A model generated the notes under the pieces. The model was given only the letters and a program-made list of their open reading frames with translations. It did no database searches and was not told the DNA's origin. The translations under genes and the position numbers were made by a program. Below are positions 24,317 to 30,463 of a stretch of DNA of 30,463 nucleotides, piece after piece; the first letter of the stretch is position 1; every line of letters begins with the position of its first letter. Location of the stretch: assembly GCA_004556545.1 (NCBI GenBank), contig SFGO01000023.1, positions 1 to 30,463 on the forward strand, given 5' to 3'. Origin of the DNA: Clostridiales bacterium. GTDB taxonomy: Bacteria > Bacillota > Clostridia > Christensenellales > Aristaeellaceae.

Positions 24317-25288
24317 TTGACGGAAAAGGTTCAGGAGTATCTGACACTCAATGGAATGGACGCCTATCTGGCGCTTTTCGGCGCGAATGAGCGCAATCTG
24401 TCCCTTCTGGAGGGCGAGCTGGGCGTGACGCTCAGCCTGCGCGGCTCGGAAATCAGAATCGAAGGCGAAGCGGAAAACGCGGGCTGGGCCCGGCAGGTGC
24501 TGGAAAAGCTGATGGAGCTGGAAGAGCGCCATACGCCCATCGACCGCACCACCCTGCGCTACGCCTGTGCGCTGGTGAAGGAAGGCGGTCTGGACCGGCT
24601 GGATGAGCTGGCCGCGCAGGTGGTCGCCATTACCCACCGGGGCCGTCCCGTGCGATGCAAAACGCTGGGCCAGTACGATTATGTCAAGGCCATCCGGGAG
24701 CATGAGCTGACCTTTGCCGTGGGCCCGGCGGGCACGGGCAAGACCTATCTGGCCATGGCGCTGGCCGTGGCCGCCCTGCGCAATAAAGAGGTGGAGCGGA
24801 TCGTCCTCACCCGGCCTGCGGTGGAGGCGGGCGAAAAGCTGGGCTTCCTGCCCGGCGACCTCAGCCAGAAGGTGGACCCCTACCTGCGGCCCCTGTTCGA
24901 CGCGCTGTATGAAATGATGGGCGCGGAGAGCTACCAGCGGCTTCAGGAGCGGGGCGCGCTGGAGGTGGCGCCGCTGGCCTACATGCGGGGCCGTACCCTT
25001 TCCGACAGCTTTATCATTCTGGACGAAGCCCAGAACACCACGCCCGAGCAGATGAAAATGTTCCTGACCCGCTTCGGGGCGGGCAGCCGGGTGGTGGTCA
25101 CGGGCGACGCGACCCAGACCGACCTGCCCTACGGCAAGCAGAGCGGCCTTCTGCAGGCGCTGGAGGTGCTCAAGGACATTCCGGAGATCGCCATTATCCG
25201 GCTTTCCCAGTCCGACGTGGTGCGGCACGATCTGGTGCAGACCGTGGTCAAGGCCTACGAGGCATACGAGAGAAACAGGGGGTGCTAA
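24317..25288 (+). CDS. phoH: PhoH family ATPase
   Basis: Cytosolic P-loop ATPase of the PhoH family, 323 residues. Its role in RNA metabolism is proposed but not settled. Walker A is GPAGTGKT (residues 136-143) and Walker B is FIILDEAQN with D236 and E237. TRPAVEAGEKLGFLPGDL and GDATQTDLP are further signature segments. The N-terminal 100 residues form the KH-like domain seen in PhoH of Bacillota. The start is a TTG eight bases after GGAGG; the first ATG in frame would remove part of the N-terminal domain. It lies between yqfD and pgpH, with a gap of only three bases to pgpH. Confidence 0.95.
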   Translation: MTEKVQEYLTLNGMDAYLALFGANERNLSLLEGELGVTLSLRGSEIRIEGEAENAGWARQVLEKLMELEERHTPIDRTTLRYACALVKEGGLDRLDELAAQVVAITHRGRPVRCKTLGQYDYVKAIREHELTFAVGPAGTGKTYLAMALAVAALRNKEVERIVLTRPAVEAGEKLGFLPGDLSQKVDPYLRPLFDALYEMMGAESYQRLQERGALEVAPLAYMRGRTLSDSFIILDEAQNTTPEQMKMFLTRFGAGSRVVVTGDATQTDLPYGKQSGLLQALEVLKDIPEIAIIRLSQSDVVRHDLVQTVVKAYEAYERNRGC

Positions 25289-25291
25289 AGC

Positions 25292-27751
25292 ATGATTCGC
25301 GGAAAGCGCAGTCCCAAAAAGAAAAAATGGAGCTGGGAGGATCTTTCCCGCGCTCTGCATTCCTCCACGGCCCAGTGCGTCTATATTTTTCTGGCAGGCA
25401 CGGCGGTATTGTGCCTGCTGCTGATGCTGGCGGTTACGCCCCAGCGCTATAATCTGAAGGTGGGAGACATCGCCCCCAACACCATTACGGCGTCCAAGGA
25501 CGTAGTGGACGAGATCTCCACCGCACGGCAGCAGGAAGCCGCCGCTGCCGCCGTGGAACCCACCTACGTCTATAAGGAAGGCATTTCCGCCGAGGTGATG
25601 CAGAACCTGCAGTCGGTGCTGGCGCAGGCCACGGCTGTGCAGAAGTACGGCCAGCGGGTGCTGGAAACCGCTGCCCCCGACGATCGGCAGAAGCAGAAAA
25701 GCTATCAGTTTTCCGAAACGGAGCTGAAGTACGCCCGAACGCTGCTGACTCAGCTGACGCTGGCGGATTATCAGCTGGATACCCTTCTCCGGGCCACGGA
25801 GGAGCAGATGACGGAAATGTGCTCCAACCTGACCGCAGCGGTGGAAAACACCATGAATACCACCGTCCGGGAGACGAATGTCAACGAATCCATCCAGTAT
25901 TTGCAGCAGATTATCGGCCTGAAGACCGACATCGACCTTTTGCAGAACGTGGTTATGCCCATCCTGCGCAAGGTGGTGCAGCCTAACATGGTCATCGATC
26001 AGGAGGCCACCGACAAGCTGCGCCAGGAAGCCCGGGACGCGGTGGAGCCCGTGGTGTACAAGCAGGGGCAGAACATCGTGCTGGCCCGGGAGCGGGTGAC
26101 GGCCAACCAGCTGGAAATGCTGCGTTCGCTGGGCATGCTGGACAACGACACCTTCGACCTGAACATTTATATCGGCGCGTTTTTGCTGGTCATGCTGAGC
26201 ATGATGGTGCTGCTTATCGCTTTGATCCTGCTGGATCCGGAGCTGCTGGCCTCGCCGAAGAAGCTGGTGCTGGTCATGCTGGTGCTGTGCCTGACCATGG
26301 GCGCGTGCGTGCTGGCCAAGGAGATTAACCCCTATCTGACCCCGGCTTTGCTGGGCGTGATGATGCTCACCGGCCTGATCGGGGCCCGGGCGGGCGTGGC
26401 AGGCTGTCTGACTTTGACGGTGCTGGTCAGCGCCCTTCTGGCGGGCGGCGATACCAGCTATACCTCGGAAATCGTGAACCTGCTGTTTATTTCCTTTATT
26501 TCGGGATTTCTCGTGGTCATTGTTCTCCGGCGGAAGCCCTACCGCCAGCAGGTGCTGCTGTGCGGCCTGCTGACCGGCCTTTCCAATATGGTGATCATTC
26601 TGACCATCGGCTTTATGACCAACAATTCCATGGGCGTTGTGGTCAGCAATGCCCTGTGGAGCGCCCTATCCGCCGTGGTGGCGTCGGTTCTGTGCATCGC
26701 GCTGGACGCGCTGATGGAAGCCGTCTTCCGGCTGGCGACCCCGGCCAAGCTGCTGGAGCTGTCCAATCCCAATCAGCCCATTCTGCGCCGGCTGATGATC
26801 GAGGCCTCCGGCACCTATCATCATTCCATCATCGTGGCCAATCTGGCCGAGGCGGCGGCGGAAACGGTGGGCGCCAATCCGCTTCTGTGCCGCGCCGGAG
26901 CCTATTATCATGACATCGGCAAGCTGAAGCGGCCCATGTATTTCAAGGAAAACCAGCTGGGCGAAAATCCCCACGAGCATACCAATCCCTATATTTCCGC
27001 CGCCATCGTCACCGCCCACACCCGAGATGGCGTGATGCTGGCCCAGCAGTACCATCTGCCGCAGGAAATTCAGGATATTATCATCGAGCATCACGGCGAC
27101 ACGCCGGTCATGTACTTCTACCATAAAGCGCTGAAGCAGGCGGAGGGTCAGGCGGTGGACATCGCCGACTTCCGTTACGACGGCCGCCGTCCGCAGTCCA
27201 AGGAGAGCGCCATCATCATGCTGGCGGACACGGTGGAAGCCGCCGTCCGCTCCATGCCTGACCCGACCCCTAAGGCCATCGAGGAGTTCATCGCCAAGCT
27301 GGTGCGGGGCAAGATCGACGACGGCCAGCTGAACGACGCGCCCCTGACTCTTCAGGACATCAGCAAGATCTGCCGCGCGTTTACCACCGTGCTCAAGGGC
27401 GTGTTCCATGAGCGCATCGAGTATCCCTCCATCAGCCCGGCGGCAGCGGCCCGTCTGGCGGCCCATCAGCCCAAGGGCGAAGAAGGCCGGGAGGAAAGCC
27501 AGGTGGAGGCGCGGGAGCTGAAGCGTGTCACCGACGTGGCCGAAGCCGAGCGGGAAGCGGAAGACGCCCTCAGCGACGAGAGCGTGGAACCTTCCGAGCA
27601 GGAGATTGAAGCCGCGGAAGAACAGACGGAAAAGGAAGACTTGGAAGAATTGGAAAAGCCGGAGAAAAACGTCCCGGCGGCGGAAGAAAACACGGAAAAA
27701 GACGGGCCGAATGCCCCGTCTTCGGAGGAACAGGATCAATATGAGGATTGA
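25292..27751 (+). CDS. pgpH: 7TM-HD cyclic-di-AMP phosphodiesterase (YqfF/PgpH)
   Basis: Membrane HD-family phosphohydrolase of 819 residues. PgpH homologues hydrolyse cyclic di-AMP to pApA. It has an N-terminal transmembrane helix (about 28-48), an extracellular 7TMR-HDED domain (about 50-285), seven membrane helices (about 290-480) and a cytosolic HD domain. That domain has YHHS (509-512), YYHDIGK with H540 and D541, and IIEHHGD. It is roughly 100 residues longer than Bacillus subtilis PgpH because of a charged, glutamate-rich low-complexity tail (about 723-819) without recognisable fold. The ATG has AGGGGGT upstream, and the stop overlaps the start of ybeY-cdd by 11 bases. Confidence 0.94.
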   Translation: MIRGKRSPKKKKWSWEDLSRALHSSTAQCVYIFLAGTAVLCLLLMLAVTPQRYNLKVGDIAPNTITASKDVVDEISTARQQEAAAAAVEPTYVYKEGISAEVMQNLQSVLAQATAVQKYGQRVLETAAPDDRQKQKSYQFSETELKYARTLLTQLTLADYQLDTLLRATEEQMTEMCSNLTAAVENTMNTTVRETNVNESIQYLQQIIGLKTDIDLLQNVVMPILRKVVQPNMVIDQEATDKLRQEARDAVEPVVYKQGQNIVLARERVTANQLEMLRSLGMLDNDTFDLNIYIGAFLLVMLSMMVLLIALILLDPELLASPKKLVLVMLVLCLTMGACVLAKEINPYLTPALLGVMMLTGLIGARAGVAGCLTLTVLVSALLAGGDTSYTSEIVNLLFISFISGFLVVIVLRRKPYRQQVLLCGLLTGLSNMVIILTIGFMTNNSMGVVVSNALWSALSAVVASVLCIALDALMEAVFRLATPAKLLELSNPNQPILRRLMIEASGTYHHSIIVANLAEAAAETVGANPLLCRAGAYYHDIGKLKRPMYFKENQLGENPHEHTNPYISAAIVTAHTRDGVMLAQQYHLPQEIQDIIIEHHGDTPVMYFYHKALKQAEGQAVDIADFRYDGRRPQSKESAIIMLADTVEAAVRSMPDPTPKAIEEFIAKLVRGKIDDGQLNDAPLTLQDISKICRAFTTVLKGVFHERIEYPSISPAAAARLAAHQPKGEEGREESQVEARELKRVTDVAEAEREAEDALSDESVEPSEQEIEAAEEQTEKEDLEELEKPEKNVPAAEENTEKDGPNAPSSEEQDQYED

Positions 27752-28637
27752 ATGGGAATGGGAGAGCGGAACGGCTACCGACGCGCCTTTTGCGCTGGTG
27801 GCGGACTGCTGTCTGGCGGCGGAGGGCGTGATGCTGCCCTGCGCGGTGCATGTGCTGCTGACCGGGGACGAGCGCATCCATGAGATCAACCGGGAACAGC
27901 GCGGTGTGGACAGGCCCACCGATGTGCTCAGCTTTCCCACGGTGCGCTACGCCGCCGGGCACACGGCCCGGAACAGCGAAAAACGTCTCAAAGCCGAGTG
28001 GGACCCGGAGCTGCATGCCTGCATGCTGGGCGATATCATCATTTCCCGTCCCCGGGCGGCGGCGCAGGCCAAGGAGTACGGTCACAGTGAGCGCCGGGAG
28101 CTTTGCTATCTGCTGGCCCATGCGCTGTTCCACCTGATGGGCTACGACCATATGGAGGAAGACGAGAAAAAGGAGATGCGGAAAATGGAAGAAAAGGCCC
28201 TGAACATGGCCGGGATCGGCCGGGACACGGAACCTTCCATCAGCGACGAAGAGCTGCTGGAGCTGGCGCGCCGCGCCCTGGAGTACAGCTATTCTCCCTA
28301 CAGCCATTACGCGGTGGGCGCGGCGCTGCTCTGCGAGGACGGACGGGTCTTTACCGGCTGCAACGTCGAAAACGCTTCCTTCGGGCTGACCAACTGTGCC
28401 GAGCGCACGGCGCTGTTCAAGGCGGTCAGCGAAGGCGCACGGGAGTTTACCGCCATTGCCATCGCCTCCAACGGCAGCATGCCCTATCCCTGCGGCGCCT
28501 GCCGTCAGGCTTTGAACGAATTTGCGCCGGAACTGCGGGTCCTGACCATCGCGGGCGACGGCTGTACCGACGCTACCACCCTGCGGGCGCTGCTGCCTCA
28601 CGGCTTCGGCCCCAAGGATCTTTCCGACGGAGAATAA
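27741..28637 (+). CDS. Fusion of YbeY (rRNA maturation endonuclease) and cytidine deaminase
   Basis: One uninterrupted 298-residue frame encodes two enzymes. Residues 1 to about 157 are YbeY, a metal-dependent endoribonuclease in 16S rRNA maturation and quality control. DRPTDVLSFP and the zinc site H127-x3-H131-x5-H137 in HALFHLMGYDH are present; the usual HGxLH glycine is alanine. Residues about 165-298 are a homotetrameric-type cytidine deaminase with CNVEN, the catalytic CAE (C219, E221) and PCGAC (C251, C254). In Bacillus these are separate genes with dgkA between them; here dgkA is missing. The ATG at 27741 has GGAGGAA ten bases upstream and overlaps the pgpH end. No second ribosome site or start is evident at the junction, so I infer one polypeptide. 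Confidence 0.92.
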   Translation: MRIEWEWESGTATDAPFALVADCCLAAEGVMLPCAVHVLLTGDERIHEINREQRGVDRPTDVLSFPTVRYAAGHTARNSEKRLKAEWDPELHACMLGDIIISRPRAAAQAKEYGHSERRELCYLLAHALFHLMGYDHMEEDEKKEMRKMEEKALNMAGIGRDTEPSISDEELLELARRALEYSYSPYSHYAVGAALLCEDGRVFTGCNVENASFGLTNCAERTALFKAVSEGAREFTAIAIASNGSMPYPCGACRQALNEFAPELRVLTIAGDGCTDATTLRALLPHGFGPKDLSDGE

Positions 28638-28647
28638 AGGAGTTATT

Positions 28648-29532
28648 ATGCAGCATTCCGGTTTTATCGCCATTATGGGCCGGCCCAACGTGGGCAAAAG
28701 CACGCTGATGAACGCCATGGTGGGCGAAAAAGTGGCCATCGTTTCCAACCGGCCCCAGACCACCCGCAACCGCATCATGGGCATTTACACGGAGAAGGAC
28801 GCGCAGATCGTCTTTCTGGACACCCCCGGCCTGCACACGCCCCGCACCCGTCTGGGCGAATACATGATGAAGGCCGCCAAGGACGCTTTGCAGGGCATTG
28901 ACGCGCTGATCGTCATGGTGGACGCCACGGCCGTGGGCAAGCACGACGACCAGATCGTGGAGGACATGAGCCGCTACGAGGTCAAAAAGGCGCTGGTGCT
29001 CAACAAGATCGACCTGCTGCCCAAGGAATCCCTGCTGGCGCTGATGCAGCGCTATCAGGCGGCGGGGTATGACGACATCGTGCCCATCAGCGCGGCCAAG
29101 GGCGATGGTGTGGAGGAACTCAAGCAGCTGCTGATCAGCTATTTGCCGGAGGGGCCGCAGTACTTCCCGGCGGACGCGGTAACGGATCAGCCCGAGCGGC
29201 TGATCTGCGCGGAGCTGATCCGGGAAAAGGCTTTGCTTCATCTGCGGGAAGAGGTGCCCCACGGCATCGGCGTGGAAATGATGGCCATGAACAAGCTCAG
29301 CGACCATCTGATGGAAATTCACGCCACCATTTACTGCGAACGGGCCGCTCACAAGGGCATCATTATCGGCAAGCAGGGGGCCATGCTCCGGCAGATCGGT
29401 CAGGAAGCCCGTCAGGACATTGAAACGCTGCTGGGGATGCATGTGCATTTACAGCTTTGGGTCAAGGTGCGGGAGAACTGGCGGAACAGGATGGATGATC
29501 TTCGCACGCTTGGGTACGAGGACAAGGAATAA
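28648..29532 (+). CDS. era: GTPase Era
   Basis: Ras-like GTPase that binds 16S rRNA near the anti-Shine-Dalgarno end and assists 30S assembly, 294 residues (normal length). The G motifs are GRPNVGKST (11-19), RPQTTRNRI (34-42, switch I region), DTPG (57-60), NKID (118-121) and SAAKG (147-151). The C-terminal KH domain has HKGIIIGKQGAMLRQIG. The ATG has AAAGGAG seven bases upstream and lies ten bases after ybeY-cdd. It is the last gene of the operon and is followed at once by a strong terminator. Its placement beside ybeY fits their shared role in 16S rRNA maturation. Confidence 0.97.
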   Translation: MQHSGFIAIMGRPNVGKSTLMNAMVGEKVAIVSNRPQTTRNRIMGIYTEKDAQIVFLDTPGLHTPRTRLGEYMMKAAKDALQGIDALIVMVDATAVGKHDDQIVEDMSRYEVKKALVLNKIDLLPKESLLALMQRYQAAGYDDIVPISAAKGDGVEELKQLLISYLPEGPQYFPADAVTDQPERLICAELIREKALLHLREEVPHGIGVEMMAMNKLSDHLMEIHATIYCERAAHKGIIIGKQGAMLRQIGQEARQDIETLLGMHVHLQLWVKVRENWRNRMDDLRTLGYEDKE

Positions 29533-29533
29533 G

Positions 29534-29578
29534 AAAAAGCACAGGGGTCGCCGGGGAATGGCGGCTCCTGTGCTTTTT
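29534..29578 (+). terminator. Rho-independent terminator of the yqfC-era operon
   Basis: AAAAAGCACAGG pairs with CCTGTGCTTTTT and GTCGCC with GGCGGC inside it, around a short GGGAAT loop. The T5 run lies within the stem arm. The dyad is symmetrical enough to act on both strands. Confidence 0.88.
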
Positions 29579-29824
29579 GGGGTAAAGATGTTTTGAGGAT
29601 GGCGCGGGCCGAAGGGGCGCAGGCAAACAACAAGCGGGCCGCACGGCAGTGCGAGAAGCGCCGATGGTTTGCCCCGAGGAAAGTTTCTGTGTTTTTCGTC
29701 GATTACGGCCCGAAGGGAGCAGGGGGGCAAGCGAAAAGCCACCGTGCTTTTCTGCCGGAATATTTATACCCCGTGGGGTTTTTCGCCAACTACGGCCCGA
29801 AGGGGACTGGGGGCGAGCGGAAAG

Positions 29825-29937
29825 CCCCCTGCTTGCAGCAATAATAGACAACTTTGCCGCAAGAAATTCCCCTTTGAGGGGCCTGACGTGCCGATTCCGG
29901 CGCGAGGAGAGGGCTTGCAGCCTTCATGGGGTACTCA
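29825..29937 (+). repeat. Repeat module M2, copy R1
   Basis: About 110 bases containing ACAACTTTGCCGCAAGAAAT, a CCCC/GGGG stem, the stem CGTGCCG-ATTC-CGGCGCG (29887-29904, one U-G pair) and AGGGC/GCCTT (29910-29924). Further copies are at 29983-30096, 30258-30368 and, inverted, 231-343. Confidence 0.85.
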
Positions 29938-29982
29938 TTTATTTCGGAGGCGATCCGAAGGGGTGCAGGGGGCGAGCGGAAA

Positions 29983-30096
29983 GCCACCCTGCTAGCATGA
30001 CAAGAGACAACTTTGCCGTGAGAAATTCTCCTTTGAGAGGGCTTGACGCGCCGACTCCGGCGCGAGGGCAGGGCTTGCAGCCCTAGGGGGCGCTCA
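29983..30096 (+). repeat. Repeat module M2, copy R2
   Basis: It contains ACAACTTTGCCGTGAGAAAT, a TCTC/GAGA-type stem replacing CCCC/GGGG, the stem CGCGCCG-ACTC-CGGCGCG (30047-30064) and AGGGC-TTGCA-GCCCT (30070-30084). Confidence 0.85.
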
Positions 30097-30195
30097 GTTA
30101 CTTTCGGAGACGATCCGAAGGGGTGCAGGGGGGAACGAAGGGAAGCGCGTGCCCAGTGGGCACAACCGCCGCAGGCGGTTAGCGACCCGGAGTTC

Positions 30196-30258
30196 AGGCA
30201 AACAACAAGCGGGACGCACGGCAGTGCGGGAAGCGCCGATGGTTTGCCCCGAGGAAAG
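30196..30258 (+). repeat. Repeat module M1, second right copy
   Basis: A closing stem GGCAAAC (30197-30203) with GTTTGCC (30242-30248) encloses the hairpin CGCAC-GGCA-GTGCG (30215-30228). The left copy (344-406) has the same fold, with the closing stem extended to nine pairs. Another copy is at 29621-29683. Confidence 0.82.
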
Positions 30259-30368
30259 CCCCCTGCCTGCATCATGGGCAACAACTTTGTCGCAAGCAAG
30301 TCCCCCGGTGGGGAATGACGCGCCGACTCCGGCGCGGGGAGAGGGCTTGCAGCCCTATGGGGCACTCA
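30258..30368 (+). repeat. Repeat module M2, copy R3
   Basis: It contains ACAACTTTGTCGCAAGCAAG, a CCCC/GGGG stem with a changed loop, CGCGCCG-ACTC-CGGCGCG (30319-30336) and AGGGC-TTGCA-GCCCT (30342-30356). It runs directly into terminal module M4. Confidence 0.85.
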
Positions 30369-30463
30369 CACTTTTCTTTCGGTGGCGAAAGAAAAGTGTG
30401 CAAAAGAAAGCCAGCGGCACGGCGACTCCGGGAAAAAGCCCTTTATTGCCCATTTTGGCGGCG
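30367..30463 (+). repeat. Repeat terminal module M4 (right), inverted copy of 137-233
   Basis: These 97 bases match the reverse complement of 137-233 with very few differences. The module opens with the 15 bp hairpin CACACTTTTCTTTCG-GTGG-(reverse complement) at 30367-30400. It ends with the conserved GCCCATTTT and GGCGGCG boundary. Confidence 0.9.

Larger units (their letters stand above)
29599..30463 (+). repeat. Modular hairpin-rich intergenic repeat, right copy
   Basis: Inverted and longer counterpart of the repeat at 137-600, reaching the end of the window. Along the plus strand it holds an M3 fragment, M1 (29621-29683), two M3 blocks (29697-29741 and 29784-29828), M2 (29825-29937), M3 (29944-29987), M2 (29983-30096) and M3 (30104-30142). 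The hairpin pair (30149-30163 and 30164-30180), M1 (30196-30258), M2 (30258-30368) and M4 (30367-30463) follow. Open frames of up to about 145 codons cross it but are internally repetitive and lack starts. I see no gene in these 860 bases. It follows the era terminator and runs in the direction of transcription. Confidence 0.88.

Noticed and set aside
23018..25360. 780-codon open frame antisense to yqfD and phoH
   Set aside because: Same shadow effect. The plus-strand genes have clear motifs and ribosome sites.
29649..30086. 145-codon frame in the right repeat, with recurring residues such as RLRPEG and RNSPLRGLDAPTPARG
   Set aside because: The recurrence follows the DNA modules, frames are open in several registers, and the element's substitutions preserve hairpins rather than codons.
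29825..30368. Possible CRISPR-like array from the repeated M2 modules
   Set aside because: The units are about 110 bases, diverged, separated by other repeated modules instead of unique spacers, and no cas genes are present.

Overview
The window reads as a G+C-rich, endospore-forming member of the Bacillota (class Clostridia), probably an uncultured gut-type lineage. The reasons are the sporulation genes yqfC and yqfD in the order yqfC-yqfD-phoH-yqfF(pgpH)-ybeY-cdd-era, a T-box leader on a phenylalanyl-tRNA synthetase operon, strong GGAGG-type ribosome sites, and several TTG or GTG starts. No rRNA, tRNA, insertion sequence or CRISPR array was found. I do not assign a genus.

Layout. (1) 1-600: a modular, hairpin-rich intergenic repeat, then the pheT terminator. 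(2) 696-4990, minus strand: promoter, Phe T-box, a DUF523/TudS-like gene, pheS and pheT. (3) 5052-11102: a carbohydrate-catabolism island that looks lower in G+C. It holds two paralogous Gfo/Idh/MocA oxidoreductases (one frameshifted at an A8 run), two xylose-isomerase-like TIM-barrel proteins and a UxuB-like SDR, all minus strand. A divergent AraC-type regulator faces them. (4) 11117-11260: a terminator and the last 17 codons of a lost sugar-ABC permease. (5) 11258-16195, minus strand: an envelope/lipid operon with a CorC/HlyC-like protein, an MGDG-synthase-type glycosyltransferase, a PlsY-like acyltransferase and a DUF6020-like membrane protein. (6) 16320-19880, minus strand: xpt with its own promoter, a GH13 amylase, and a LacI regulator with a palindromic operator just downstream of its own promoter. 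(7) uppP (minus strand). (8) 21083-22783, plus strand: an Mbeg1-like hydrolase fused to a GNAT acetyltransferase. (9) 22891-29532, plus strand: yqfC, yqfD, phoH, pgpH, a ybeY-cdd fusion gene, and era with its terminator. (10) 29599-30463: a second, longer copy of the modular repeat in opposite orientation.

The two repeats are the least explained part of the window. They contain the same sub-modules, and the outermost 97 bp form an almost perfect inverted repeat at the two ends. Each lies downstream of an operon terminator and points in the direction of transcription. Several short hairpins differ between copies by paired, compensatory substitutions, which suggests selection on a folded RNA or on ssDNA. 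Two other notable points are gene fusions: YbeY with cytidine deaminase, and the Mbeg1-like hydrolase with GNAT.
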